This document shows, in pieces, positions 25,643-39,600 of a DNA stretch of 64,000 bases. Made by a program: the position numbers and the translations under genes. The notes under the pieces were generated by a model. That model did not search any database. It was given only the letters and a program-made list of their open reading frames with translations, and had not been told where the DNA came from. Each line of letters opens with the position of its first letter. Within the stretch, counting starts at the first letter, position 1. The DNA is from Calliopsis andreniformis (lineage: Eukaryota > Arthropoda > Insecta > Hymenoptera > Andrenidae): the NCBI RefSeq assembly GCF_051401765.1, contig NW_027480422.1, forward strand, positions 12,294,001 to 12,358,000, in the 5' to 3' direction.

Positions 25643-28600
25643 GTTAGGGCCTTAGAAGTCAATGCCGGAAGCATAAAATGCCATATAAATACAACAGTTT
25701 TTCCTCTGTATAATATGAATAATTGCAAACAGTGTGGAAGTAATGGTCATTTCTACGTTCCGTCCAACCTAGGCTTCACTCTAGGGCGTTGCGCAACCAC
25801 ATCGAATAGCTACGGCCCTAGAAGACAACGCCATAACTATAAAATACAATATAAATACAACAGTCTTTCCATCGTATAAATCGAATAATTGCAACCAGTC
25901 TGATAGATATGGTCATTTCGACGTTCCGGGCAACCTAGGCTTCACCCTAGGGCGTTGCTCCACCATATCGAATAGTTAGGGCCAAAGAAGTCAATGCCAG
26001 AAGCATAAAATATGATATATGTACAACAGATACTCCATCGCATAAAATGAGTACTTGCAGCCAGTGTGAAAGTAACGGCCATTTCTACGTTCCGGGCATC
26101 CTAGACTTAACACTGAGTCATTGCTCCACCAGATCGAATACATAGGGCCTTAGAAGTCAACGCCAGAAGCATAAAGTACATTAAAAATACAACAGTTTGT
26201 CCATCGTATAACAGGAGTAATTGCCACCAGTGTGAAAGTGATGGTCATTTCTACGTTCCGGGCAACCTACGCTTCACTCTAGGGCGTTGTTCCTCCAGAT
26301 CGAATAGCTAGGGCCTAACAAGTCTACACCAGAAGCATAAAATACAATATAAATACAACAGTTTTTCCATCCGATAACAGGAATAATTGCAACCAGTGTG
26401 AAAGTGATGGTCATTTCTACGTTCCGGGCAACCTAGGCTTCAGTCTAGGGCGCGGTTCCCCCAATTCGAATAGTTAGGGCCTAAGAAGCCTACGCCAGAA
26501 GCATAAAATACAATATATATACCACAGTTTTTCCATCGTATAACAGGAATAATTGCAACCAGAGTGAAGGTGATGGTCATTTCTAAGTTCCGGGCAACCT
26601 AGGCTTCACTCTAGAGCGGTGCTCCACCAGATCGAATAGCTAGGACCTTAGAAGTCAACGCCAGAAGCACAAAATAAAATAAAAATACAACAGTTATTAC
26701 ATCGTATAAAAGGAATAATTACAACCAGTGTGAAAGTAATGGGCATTTCTACGTTCCGGGCAACCTAGGCTTCACTCCAGGGCGTTGGTCCACCAGGTCG
26801 AATGGTTAGGGCCTTAGAAGTCAACGCCAGAAGCATAAAATACAATAGCAATACAACAGTTTTTCCATCGTATAACAGGAATAATTGCAACCAGTGTGAA
26901 AGCTATGGTCATTTCTACGTTCCGGGCAACCTAGGCTTCACTCGAGGGCGTTGCTCCACCACATCGAATAGCTACGGCCCTAGAAGACAACGCCATAACT
27001 ATAAAATACAATATAAATACAACAGTCTTTCCATCGTATAAAACGAATAATTGCAACCAGTCTGATAGTTATGGTCATTTCTACGTTCCGGGCAACCTAG
27101 ACTTCACTCTAGGGCGTTGCTCCACCAGATCCAATAATTAGGGCCCAAGAAGTCAATGCCAGAAGCATAAAATACGATATATGTACAACAGTTTTTCCAT
27201 CGTATAAAATGATTAATTGCAACCAGTGTGAAAGTAACGGCCATTTCTACGTTCCGGGCATCCTAGTGTTAACACTGAGGCATTGCTCCACCAGATCAAA
27301 TACATAGGGCCTTAGAAGTCAACGCCAGAAGCATAAAGTACATTAAAAATCCAACAGTTTGACCATCGTATAAAACGGATAATTGCAACCATTGTGAAAG
27401 TTATGGTCATTTCTACATTCCGGGCAACCTAGGCTTCTCTCTAGGGCGTTGCTCCACCAGATCGAATAGCTAGGACCTTAGAAGTCAACGCCAGAAGCAC
27501 AAAATAAAATAAAAATACAACAGTTATTCCATCGTATAACAGGAATAATTACAACCAGTGTGAAAGTAATGGGCATTTCTACGTTCTGTGCAACCTAGGC
27601 ATCACTCTAGGGCGTTGGTCCACCAGGCCGAATAGTTAGGGCCTCAGAAAACAACTCCAGACGCATAAAATACAATATAAATACAACAGTTTTTCCACGG
27701 TATAAAACGAATAATTGCAACAGGTATGAAAGTTATGGTCATTTCTACGTTCCGGGCAACCTAGGCTTCACCCTGGGGCGTTGCTCCAACAGATCGAATA
27801 TTTAGGGCCTAAGAAGTCAACGCCAGAAGCATAAAATACAATAGAAATACAACAGTTTTTCCATCGTATAACAGGAATAATTGCAACCAGTGTGAAAGAT
27901 ATGGTCATTTCTACCATACGGGCAACCTAGGCTTCACTCTAGGGCGTCGTTCCACCAGATCGAACAGTTAGTGCCTAAGAAGTCTACGCCAGAAGCATAA
28001 AATACAATACAAATACAACAGCTTTTCCATCGTATAACAGGAATAATTGCAACCAATGTGAAAGGTATGGTCATTTCTACGTTCAGGGCAACCTAGGCTT
28101 CACTCTAGGGCGTTGCTCCACCACATCGAATAGCTGCGGCCTTAGAAGTCAACGCCAGAAGCATAAAACACAATATAAATACAACAGTTTTTAATCGTAT
28201 AACAGGAATAATTGCAAACAGTGTGAAAGATATGGTCATTTCTACGTTGCGAGCATCCTAGGCTTCACTCTAGGGCATTGCTCCACCACATCGAATAGCT
28301 ACGGCCTTAGAAGTCAACGCCATAACTATAAAAAACGATATAAATACAACAGTTTTTCCATTGTATAAAATGAATAATTGCTAACACTGTGGAGGTAATG
28401 GTCATTTCTACTTTCGGGGCAACCTAGGCTTCACTCTAGGGCGTTTCTCCACCACATCGAATAGCTACTGCCTTGGAAGTCAACGTCTGAAGCATAAAAT
28501 ATAATATAAATACAACAGTTTTTCCCTTGTATAACAGGAATAATTGCAACCAGTGTGAATGCTATGGTCATTTCTACGTTCCGGGCAACCTAGGCTTCGC

Positions 28601-28795
28601 TCTAGGGCGTTGCTCCACCACATCGAATAGTTAGGGCCTTAGAAGACAATGCCAGAAGCATAAAATACAATATAAATACAACAGTTTTTCCCTTGTATAA
28701 CAGGAATAATTGAAACCAGTGTGAAAGCTATGCTCATTTCTACGTTCCGGGCAACCAAGCTTTCACTCTAGGGCGTTGCTCCACCACATCGAATA
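25643..28795. repeat. 19-monomer sub-repeat (3153 bp) inside U1
   Basis: The marker run GTCAATGCCGGAAGCATAAA, then ATGCCATATAAATAC, TATAATATGAATAATTGC and GGGCGTTGCGCAACCAC begins at 25643 and recurs at 28796 (+3153 bp) and at 30787 (+5144 bp). In U2 it occurs at 41901 and 44888 (+2987 bp, one monomer shorter) and in D2 at 47378 and about 50531. So a 19-monomer period underlies this part of the U block and predates the U1/U2 duplication. Confidence 0.83.
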
Positions 28796-29051
28796 GTTAG
28801 GGCCTTAGAAGTCAATGCCGGAAGCATAAAATGCCATATAAATACAACAGTTTTTCCACTGTATAATATGAATAATTGCAAACAGTGTGGAAGTAATGGT
28901 CATTTCTACGTTCCGTGCAACCTAGGCTTCACTCTAGGGCGTTGCGCAACCACATCGAATAGCTACGGCCCTAGAAGACAACGCCATAACTATAAAATAC
29001 AGTATAAATACAACAGTCTTTCCATCGTATAAATCGAATAATTGCAACCAG
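27061..29051. repeat. 12-monomer tandem duplication, copy C1 (1991 bp)
   Basis: Everything from TCTGATAGTTATGGTCATTT at 27061 repeats from 29052 at +1991 bp with very few differences (for example GTATAAAACGGATAA against GTATAAAAAGGATAA, and AGATCAAATACATAGG against AGATGAAATACATAGG). The equivalent part of U2 (43153-45144) and D2 (48796-50787) is present only once, so this extra copy is specific to U1 or was lost from U2. Confidence 0.9.
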
Positions 29052-31042
29052 TCTGATAGTTATGGTCATTTCTACGTTCCGGGCAACCTAGACTTCACTC
29101 TAGGGCGTTGCTCCACCAGATCCAATAATTAGGGCCCAAGAAGTCAATGCCAGAAGCATAAAATACGATATATGTACAACAGTTTTTCCATCGTATAAAA
29201 TGATTAATTGCAACCAGTGTGAAAGTAACGGCCATTTCTACGTTCCGGGCATCCTAGTGTTAACACTGAGGCATTGCTCCACCAGATGAAATACATAGGG
29301 CCTTAGAAGTCAACGCCAGAAGCATAAAGTACATTAAAAATCCAACAGTTTGACCATCGTATAAAAAGGATAATTGCAACCATTGTGAAAGTTATGGTCA
29401 TTTCTACATTCCGGGCAACCTAGGCTTCTCTCTAGGGCGTTGCTCCACCAGATCGAATAGCTAGGACCTTAGAAGTCAACGCCAGAAGCACAAAATAAAA
29501 TAAAAATACAACAGTTATTCCATCGTATAACAGGAATAATTACAACCAGTGTGAAAGTAATGGGCATTTCTACGTTCTGTGCAACCTAGGCATCACTCTA
29601 GGGCGTTGGTCCACCAGGCCGAATAGTTAGGGCCTCAGAAAACAACTCCAGACGCATAAAATACAATATAAATACAACAGTTTTTCCACGGTATAAAACG
29701 AATAATTGCAACAGGTATGAAAGTTATGGTCATTTCTACGTTCCGGGCAACCTAGGCTTCACCCTGGGGCGTTGCTCCAACAGATCGAATATTTAGGGCC
29801 TAAGAAGTCAACGCCAGAAGCATAAAATACAATAGAAATACAACAGTTTTTCCATCGTATAACAGGAATAATTGCAACCAGTGTGAAAGATATGGTCATT
29901 TCTACCATACGGGCAACCTAGGCTTCACTCTAGGGCGTCGTTCCACCAGATCGAACAGTTAGTGCCTAAGAAGTCTACGCCAGAAGCATAAAATACAATA
30001 CAAATACAACAGCTTTTCCATCGTATAACAGGAATAATTGCAACCAATGTGAAAGGTATGGTCATTTCTACGTTCAGGGCAACCTAGGCTTCACTCTAGG
30101 GCGTTGCTCCACCACATCGAATAGCTGCGGCCTTAGAAGTCAACGCCAGAAGCATAAAACACAATATAAATACAACAGTTTTTAATCGTATAACAGGAAT
30201 AATTGCAAACAGTGTGAAAGATATGGTCATTTCTACGTTGCGAGCATCCTAGGCTTCACTCTAGGGCATTGCTCCACCACATCGAATAGCTACGGCCTTA
30301 GAAGTCAACGCCATAACTATAAAAAACGATATAAATACAACAGTTTTTCCATTGTATAAAATGAATAATTGCTAACACTGTGGAGGTAATGGTCATTTCT
30401 ACTTTCGGGGCAACCTAGGCTTCACTCTAGGGCGTTTCTCCACCACATCGAATAGCTACTGCCTTGGAAGTCAACGTCTGAAGCATAAAATATAATATAA
30501 ATACAACAGTTTTTCCCTTGTATAACAGGAATAATTGCAACCAGTGTGAATGCTATGGTCATTTCTACGTTCCGGGTAACCTAGGCTTCGCTCTAGGGCG
30601 TTGCTCCACCACATCGAATAGTTAGGGCCTTAGAAGACAATGCCAGAAGCATAAAATACAATATAAATACAACAGTTTTTCCCTTGTATAACAGGAATAA
30701 TTGAAACCAGTGTGAAAGCTATGCTCATTTCTACGTTCCGGGCAACCAAGCTTTCACTCTAGGGCGTTGCTCCACCACATCGAATAGTTAGGGCCTTAGA
30801 AGTCAATGCCGGAAGCATAAAATGCCATATAAATACAACAGTTTTTCCACTGTATAATATGAATAATTGCAAACAGTGTGGAAGTAATGGTCATTTCTAC
30901 GTTCCGTGCAACCTAGGCTTCACTCTAGGGCGTTGCGCAACCACATCGAATAGCTACGGCCCTAGAAGACAACGCCATAACTATAAAATACAGTATATAT
31001 ACAACAGTCTTTCCATCGTATAAATCGAATAATTGCAACCAG
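29052..31042. repeat. 12-monomer tandem duplication, copy C2 (1991 bp)
   Basis: Second copy of C1. At about 31042 the sequence changes from the C pattern (GTCTGATAGTTATGG) to GTCTGATAGATATGGTCATT, and from there U1 aligns with 45143 onward at +14101 bp, exactly 1991 bp less than the 16092 bp offset before the duplication. That arithmetic confirms the tandem duplication independently of the direct comparison. Confidence 0.9.
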
Positions 31043-34000
31043 TCTGATAGATATGGTCATTTCGACGTTTCGGGCAACCTAGGCTTCACCCTAGGGCGTT
31101 GCTCCACCATATCGAATAGTTAGGGCCAAAGAAGTCAATGCCAGAAGCATAAAATATGATATATGTACAACAGATACTCCATCGCATAAAATGAGTACTT
31201 GCAGCCAGTGTGAAAGTAACGGCCATTTCTACGTTCCGGGCATCCTAGACTTAACACTGAGTCATTGCTCCACCAGATCGAATACATAGGGCCTTAGAAG
31301 TCAACGCCAGAAGCATAAAGTACATTAAAAATACAACAGTTTGTCCATCGTATAACAGGAATAATTGCCACCAGTGTGAAAGTGATGGTCATTTCTACGT
31401 TCCGGGTAACCTACGCTTCACTCTAGGGCGTTGTTCCTCCAGATCGAATAGCTAGGGCCTAACAAGTCTACACCAGAAGCATAAAATACAATATAAATAC
31501 AACAGTTTTTCCATCGGATAACAGGAATAATTGCAACCAGTGTGAAAGTGATGGTCATTTCTACGTTCCGGGCAACCTAGGCTTCAGTCTAGGGCGCGGT
31601 TCCCCCAATTCGAATAGTTAGGGATTAAGAAGCCTACGCCAGAAGCATAAAATACAATATAAATACCACAGTTTTTCCATCGTATATCATGAATAATTGC
31701 AACCAGTGTTATAGTGATGGTCATTTCTACGTTCCGGGCAACATAAGCTTATCTTGAGGGAGTTGCTCCACCAAATCGAATAGATAGGGACTTAGAATTC
31801 AACGCCAGAAGCATAAAATACAATAAAAATACAACAGTTTTTCCTTCGTATAGAAGGAATAATTGCAACCAGTGTGAAAGTAATGGTCATTCCTACGTTC
31901 CAGGCAACCTAGGCTTCACTCTTGGCCGTTGCTCCATCACATCGAATAGCTGCGGCCTTAGAAGTCAACTCCAGAAGCATAAAATACAATATAAATACAA
32001 CAGCTTTTCCATCGTATATAATGTATATTTGCAAAGAATGTGAAAACAAAGGTCATTTCTACGTTCCGGGAAACGTAGGCTTAGCTGTAGGGCGTTGCTC
32101 CACCAGATCGAATAGTTAGGGGCTTAGAAGTCAACGCCCGAATCATGAATTACAAAATAATTAGAACAGCTTTTCCATCGTATAGAACCAATAATTGCAA
32201 CCAGTGTGAAACTAATGGCCATTTCTGCGTACCGGGAAACCTAGGCTTCACCCTAGAGCGTTGCTTCACCAGATCGAATAGTTAAGGCCTTAGACGTCAA
32301 CGCCCGAAGCATAAAATACAAAATAAATAGAACAGTTTTTCCATTGTATAAAACGAATAATTGCAACCAGAGTGAAAGTTATGGTCATTTCTACGTTCCG
32401 GGCAACCTAGGCTCCACTCTACGGCGTTGATCCACCAGATGGAATAGTTAGGGACTTAGAATTCGACGCCAGAAGCATAAAATACAACATAAGTACAACA
32501 GTTTTTCCATCGTATAACAGGAATAATTGCAACCAGTGTGAAAGAACGGGTCAGTTCTACGTTCCGGGCAACCTAGGCTTCGCCCAAGGGCGTTGCTCCA
32601 CCAGATCGAATAGCAAGGGACTTAGAAGTCAAAGCCAGAAGCATAAAATACAATAAAAATACCACAGTCTTTCCATCGTATAAAATGTATAATTGCAAGC
32701 AATGTGAAGGTAATGGTCATTTCTACGTTCCGGGCAACCTAGGCTTCACCCCTGGGCGTTGCTCCGCCAGATCCAATAGTTAGGACCTAAGAAGTCAGCG
32801 CCAGAAGCATAAAATACAAAATAGATACGACAGCTTTTCCATCGTATATAATGTATATTTGCAAACAGTGTGAAGGTAATGGACATTTCTACATTCCGGG
32901 CAAGCCAGGCTTCACTCCAGGGCGTTGCTCCACCAGATCGAATAGTTAGGCCGTAAGAAGTCAACGCCTGAAGCATAAAATACAATAAAAATACAACAGC
33001 TATTCCATCGTGTACCAGGAATAATTGCAACCAGAGTGATGGTGATGGTCATTTCTACGTTCCGGGCAACCTAGGCGTCACCCTAGGGCGTTGCTCCACC
33101 AGATCGATTAGCTAGGGCCTAAGAAGTCAACGCCAGAAGCATAAAATACGATATATGTACAACAGTTTTACCATCGTATGAAATGAATAATCGCCAGCAG
33201 TGTGAAGGTAATGGTCATTTCTACGTTCCGCGCAACCTAGGCTTCACTCCAGGGCGTTGCTCCACCACACCCAACAGTTAGGGCCTAAGAAGTCAACGCC
33301 AGAAGCATAAAATACGATATACGTACAACAGTTTTTCCATCGTATAAAACGAATAATTGCAACCAACGTGAAAGTAGTGGCTATTTCTATGTTCCGGGCA
33401 TCCTAGACTTAACTCTGAGGCATTGCTCCACGAGATCGAATACATAGGGCCTTAGAAGTCAACGTCAGAAGCATAAAGTACAATCAAAATCCAACAGTTT
33501 GTCCATCGTATAACAGGAATGTTTGCAACAAGCTTGAAGGTAATGGTCATTTCTACGTTCCGGGCAACCTAGGTTTTGCTCTAGGGCGTTGCTCCACCTC
33601 ATCGAATAGTTGGGGCCTTAGAAGTCAACGCCTGAAGCGTAAAATACAATAAAAATACAACATTTTTTTCGTCGTATAACAGGGATAATTGCAACCAGTG
33701 TGAAAGATATGGTCATTTCTACGTTTCGGGCAACCTAGGCTTCACTCTAGGGCGTTGGTCCGCCACATCCAATAGATAGGGCCTAAGAAGTCAACGCCAG
33801 AAGCACCAAACACAAAATAAATACAACAGTTTTTCCATCGTATAAAACGAATAATTGCAACCAGTGTGAAACTAATGGTCATTTCTACGTTCCGGGCAAC
33901 CTAGGCTTCACTCTAGGGCGTTGCTCCACCAGATCGAATAACAAGGGACTTAGAAGTCAACGCCAGAAGCATAAAATTCAATAAAAATACAACAGTCGTC

Positions 34001-35182
34001 CATTGTACAAAAAGTATAATTGCAAGCAATGTGAAGGTAATGGTCATTTCTACGTTCCGGGCAACATAGGCTTCACTCTACAGCGTTGCTCCACCAGATA
34101 GAATAGTTAGGGCCTTAGAAGTCAACGCCCGAAGCATAAAATACAAAATAAATAGAACAGTTTTTCCATTGTATAAATCGAATAATTGCAACCAGTGTGA
34201 AAGTTAGGGTCACTTCTACGTTCCGGGCAACCTAGGCTTAACACTAGGGCGTTGCTCCACCAGGTCGAATAGTTAGGGCCTAAGAAGTCAACGCCAGAAG
34301 CATAAAATGCAATATAAATACAGCAGCTTTTACATCGTATATGATGTATATTTGCAGACAGTGTGAAAGTAAAGGTCATTTCTACGTTCCGGGCAACCTA
34401 GGCTTAACTGTAGGGCGTTGCTACACCAGATCGCATAGTTCGGGACTTAGAATTTAACGCCAGAAGCATAAAATACAATAAAAACGCAACACTTTTTCCA
34501 TCGTATAACTGGAATAACAGCAACCGGTGTGAAGGTACAGGTCATTTCTACGTTCCGGGCAACCCAGGCTTGACTCTATGGCGTTGCTCTACCAGATCGA
34601 ATAGGTAGGGCCATTGAAGTCAACGCCCGAAGCATAAAATACAATAAAGATACAACAGTCTTTCCATCGTATAATAGGAATAATTGCAACCAGTGTGAAG
34701 GTAATGATCATTTCTACGTTCCGGGCAACCTAGGCTTCACCCCAGGGCGTTGCTCCACCACATCGAATAGCTACGACCTTTGAAGTCAACGCCAGAAGCA
34801 TAAAATACGATATAAGTACAACAGCCTTTCCATCGTATAACAGGAATGCTTGCTACCAGTGTGAAGGTAATGGACATTTCTACGTTCCGGGCAACCTCTG
34901 CTTCACTCTAGTGCGTTGCTCCACCAGATCGAATAGTTAGGACCTAAGAAGTCAACGCGAGAAGCATACAATACAACATAAATACAACAGCTTTTCCATC
35001 GTATAACAGGAATAATTGCAGCCAGTGTGAGAGTAATGCCCATTTCTACGTTCCGGGAATCCTAGACTTAACTCTGAGGCATTGCTCCACCAGATCGAAG
35101 TGTTAGGGCCTTAGAAGTCAAAGCCAGAAGCATAAAATACAAAATAAATACAACAGCCTTTCCGTCGTATAAAACGAATAAT

Positions 35183-36678
35183 AGCAACCTGAGTGAAAGT
35201 TATGGTCATTTCTACGTTCCGGGCAACCAATGCTTGACTCTATGGCGTTGCTCCACCAGATCGAATAGGTAGGGCCATAGAAGTCAATGCCTGAAGCATA
35301 AAATACAGTATAAATACAACAGTTTTTCCATCGTATATAATGTATATTTGCAAACAGTGTGAAAGTGATGTTCATTTCTACGTTCCGGGCAACCTAGTTT
35401 TCACTCTAGTGCATTGCACCACGATTCCGAATAGTTAGGGACTTAGAATTCAACGTCAGACGCATGTAATACAATAAAAATGCCACTGTTTTTCCATCGT
35501 ATAACAGGAATAACTGCAACCAGTGTGGAAGTACTGGTCATCTCTACGTTCCGGGCAACCTAGTCTTCACTCTAGGGCGTTGCTCCACCATATCGAATAG
35601 CTACGGCCTTAGAAGTCAACGCCAGAAGCATAAAATACAGTATAAATACAACAGTTTTTCCAGCGTATGAAATGAATAATAGCAAACAGTGTGGAAGTAA
35701 TGGTCATTTCGACGTTCCGGGAAACCCAGGCTTTACTCGTGGGCGTTGCTCCTCCAGGTCGAATAGCTAGGGCATTAGAAGGCAACTCCTGCAGCATAAA
35801 ATACGATAAAAATACAACAGTTTCTCCTTCGTATAGCAGGAATAATTGCAACAAGTGTGAAGAAGATGGTCATTTCTACGTTCCGGGCAAGCTAGGCTTC
35901 ACTCTAGGTCGTTGCTCCACCAGATCGAATAGCTAGGGCCTTAGAAGTCAACGCCCGAGACGTAAAATACAATAAAAATACAACAGTTTTTCCTTCGTAT
36001 AACAGGAATAATTGCAACAAGCGGTAAGGTAATGGTCATTTCTACGTTCCGGGCAACATAGGCTTCACTCTTGGACGTTGTCCCACCAGATCGACTAGCT
36101 AGGACTTTAGAAGTCCAAGCCAGAAGCAAAAAATACAATAAAAATGCAACAGTTTTTCCATCGTATATCATGAATAATTGCAACCAGTGTTAAAGTGATG
36201 GTCATTTCTACGTTCCGGGCAACCTAGGCTTCACTCTAGAGTGTTGCTTCTCCAGATCGAATAGTTAGGGCCTTAGATGCCAACGCGCGAAGCATAAAAT
36301 ACAAACTAAATAGAACAGTTTTTCCATTCTATAAAACGAATAATTGCAACCAGTGTGAAAGTTATGGTCATTTCTACGTTCCGGGCATCCTAGGCTTAAC
36401 TGTAGGGCGTTGTTCCACCAGATCGATAGTTAGGGCCTAAGAAGTCTTCGCCAGAAGCATAGAATACAATAGAAATATAACATTTTTCCATCGTATAACA
36501 GGGATAATTGCAACCAGTGTGAAAGGTATGGTCATTTCTACGGTCCGGGCAACCTAGGCTTCACTCCAGGGCGTTGCTGCACCACATCGAATAGCTACGG
36601 CCTTAGAAGTCAACGCCAGAAGGTTAAAATACAATATAAATACAACAGATTTTCCATCGTATAATACGAATAATTGCA
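35183..36678. repeat. Nine monomers present in U1 and E2 but missing from U2
   Basis: U2 aligns with U1 at +19744 bp up to about 54920 and at +18252 bp afterwards, a loss of 1492 bp (nine monomers less 2 bp). The missing stretch is present at about 59076-60573 in the E2 unit (+23894 bp). So the sequence survived elsewhere in the array and the loss is confined to the U2 lineage. The breakpoint is in CGTATAAAACGAATAAT, common to both flanks. Confidence 0.87.
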
Positions 36679-39600
36679 ATCAGTATGAAAGTTATGGTCA
36701 TTTCTACGTTCCGGTCAACCTGTGCTTCACCAGAGGGCGTTGGTCCAGCAGATCCAATAGATAGGACCTAAAAAGTCAACGCCAGAAGCATAAAATACAA
36801 AATAGATACAACAGTTTTTCCATCGTATAACAGGAATAATTGCAACCAGTGTGAAAGTGATGGTCATTTCTACGTTTCGGGCAACCTAGGCTTCACTCTG
36901 GGGCGTTCTTCCACCAGATCGAATAGTTAGGGCCTAAGAAGTCAACGCCAGAAGCATAAACTGCAATATAAATGCAACAGTTTTTCCATTGCATAAAATG
37001 AATAATTGCAAACAGAGTGGAAGTAATGGTTACTTCTACGTTCGCGGCAACCTAGGCTTCACTCTAGGGCGTTGCTCCACCACATCGAATAGCTACGGCC
37101 TTAGGAGTCAACGCCAGAGGCATTACATACAATATAAGTACAACAGTTTTTCCATCGTATAAAACGAATAATTGCAATCAGTATGAAGGTTATGGTCATT
37201 TCTACTTTCCGGGCAACCTAGGCTTATCTCTAGGGCATGTTCCACCAGATCGAGTAGTTAGGGACTTTGAATACAACGCCAAAAGCATAAAATACAATAA
37301 AAATGCAACAGTTTTTCCATTTTATAAAAGGAATAACTGCAGCCAGTGTGAAAGCACTGGTCATTTCTACGTTCCGGGTAACCTAGGCTTCACTCTAGGA
37401 CGTTGCTCCACCAGATCGAATAGTTAGGGCCTAAGGAGACAACGCCAGAAGCATAAAATACTATATAAATACAACAGCTTGTCCATCGTATATAATGTAT
37501 ATTTGCAAACAGTGAGAAAGTAAAGGTCATTTCTACGTTCCCGGCCACCTAGGCTTCACTCTAGGGCGTTGCTCCACCAGATTGAATAGTTAGGGCCTTA
37601 GAAGTCAAAGCCCGGAGCATAAAATAAAAAATAAATAGAACAGTTTTTCCATTGTATAAAACGAATAATTGAAACCAGTGTGAAAGTTATGGTCATTTCT
37701 ACGTTCCGCTCAACCTAGGCTTCACCCCTGGGCGTTGCTCCACCAGATCCAATAGCTAGGACCTAAGAAGTGAGCGCCAGAAGCATAAAATACAATAAAA
37801 ATACAACAGTTTTTCCATCGTATAGCATGAATAATTGCAACCAGAGTGAAAGTAATAGTCATTTCTACGTTTCGGGCGACATAGGCTTCACTCTAGGGCG
37901 TTGCTCCACCATATCGAATAGCTAGGGCCTTAGAAGTCAACGCCCGAAGCATAAAATACAATAAAAATATAACAGTTTTTCCATCGTATAACGGGAATAA
38001 TTGCAACAAATGTGAACGTGATGATCATTTCCACGTTCTGGGCAACCTAGTGTTCACTCTAGGGCGTTGGTCCACCAGATCCAATAGTTAGGGCCTAAGA
38101 AGTCAACGACAGAAGCATAAAATACAATAAAGGTACAACAGCTTTTCCAACGTATAACAGGAATAATTGCAGCCAGAATGAAGGTGATGGTCATTTCTAC
38201 GTTCCGGGCAACCTAGGCTTCACCCTAGGGCGTTGCTCCAACAGGTCGAATAGCTAGGGCCTTAGAAGTCAACGCCCGAAACGTAAAATACAATAAAAAT
38301 ACAACAGTTTTTCCATCCTATAACGGGAATAATTGCCACAAATGTGAACGTGATGGTCATTTCCACGTTCAGGGCAACCTAGGCTTCACTCTAGGGCGTT
38401 GGTCCACCAGATCCAATAGTTAGGGCCTAAGAAGTCAACGCCAGAAGCACAAAATACACTAAAAATACAACTGTTTTTCCATCGTATAGCATGTATAATT
38501 GCAACCAGAGTGAAAGTAATGGTCATTTCTACGTTTCGGGCGACCTAGGCTTCACTCTAGGGCGTTGATCCACCAGATCGAATAGCTAGGGCCTTAGAAG
38601 TCAACACCAGAAGCATAAAATAAAATAAAAATACAACAGTTATTCCATCGTCTAACAGGAATAATTGCAACCAGTGTGAAAGGACTGGTCATTTCTACGT
38701 TCCGGATAACCTAGGCTTCATTCGAGGGCGTTGCTTCACCAGATAGAATGGCTAGGGACTAAGAATTCAACGCCAGAAGAATAAAATACAATATAAGAAG
38801 AACAGTTTTTCAATCATATAGAATGAATAATTGCAAACAGTGTGAAGGTAATGGTCATTTCTGCGTTCCGGGCAACCTAGTCTTCACTCTAGGGCGTTGC
38901 TCCAACAGAACGATTAGCTAGAGACTTAGAACTCAACGCCAGAAGCAGAAAATACAATAAGAATACTACAGTTTTTCCACCGTATAACAGGCATAATTGC
39001 AACCAGTGTGAAAGTAATGGTCACTTCTACGTTCCGGATAACCTAGACTACACTCTAGGGCGTTGGTCCACCAGATTCACGAGTTAGGGCCTAAGGAGAC
39101 AACGTGAGAAGCATAGAATACAATATAAATACAACAGCTTTTCCATCGTATAAAACGAATAATTGCAACCAGTGTGCAAGTTATGGTCATTTCTACGTTC
39201 CGGCAACCTAGGCTTCACTCTAGGGCGTTACTCCAACAGATCGAATAGTTAGGGCCTTAGAAGTCAAAGCTAGAAGCATAAAATGCAATAAAAATGCAAC
39301 ATCTTTTCCATCGTATAAAACGGATAATTGCAACCAGTGTGAAGGTAATGGTCATTTCCACGATACGGGCAACCTAGGCTTCACTCTAGGGCGTTGCTCC
39401 ACCAGATCGAATAGTTAGGGCCTAAGAAGTCAACGCCAGAGGCATAAAATACAATAAAAATACAACAGTTTTTGCATCGTGTAGCATGAATAATTGCTAC
39501 CAGAGTGAAAGTTATGGTCATTTCTACGTGCCGGGCAACCTAGGCTTCACCCCAGGGCGTTGCTGCACCAGATCGAATAGTTAGGGCCTTAGAGGTCAAC

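Larger units (their letters stand above)
21814..38569. repeat. Long higher-order unit U1 (16756 bp, about 101 monomers)
   Basis: The first copy of the largest repeat in the window. From about 21814 to 24400 it is repeated at exactly +16756 bp with scattered single-base differences (ACAGTCATA near 22232 against ACAGGCATA near 38988). Beyond that the same order continues in U2 with the offset stepping 16756, 16258, 16092, 14101, 19744 and 18252 as whole monomers are lost or duplicated. U1 ends near 38569: left of it the sequence matches the end of U2 (GCGTTGATCCAC at 38563 and 56815), right of it the sequence restarts as at 21814. Internally it holds a 19-monomer duplication (25643/28796, offset 3153 bp) and a 12-monomer tandem duplication (C1/C2). 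Confidence 0.88.
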
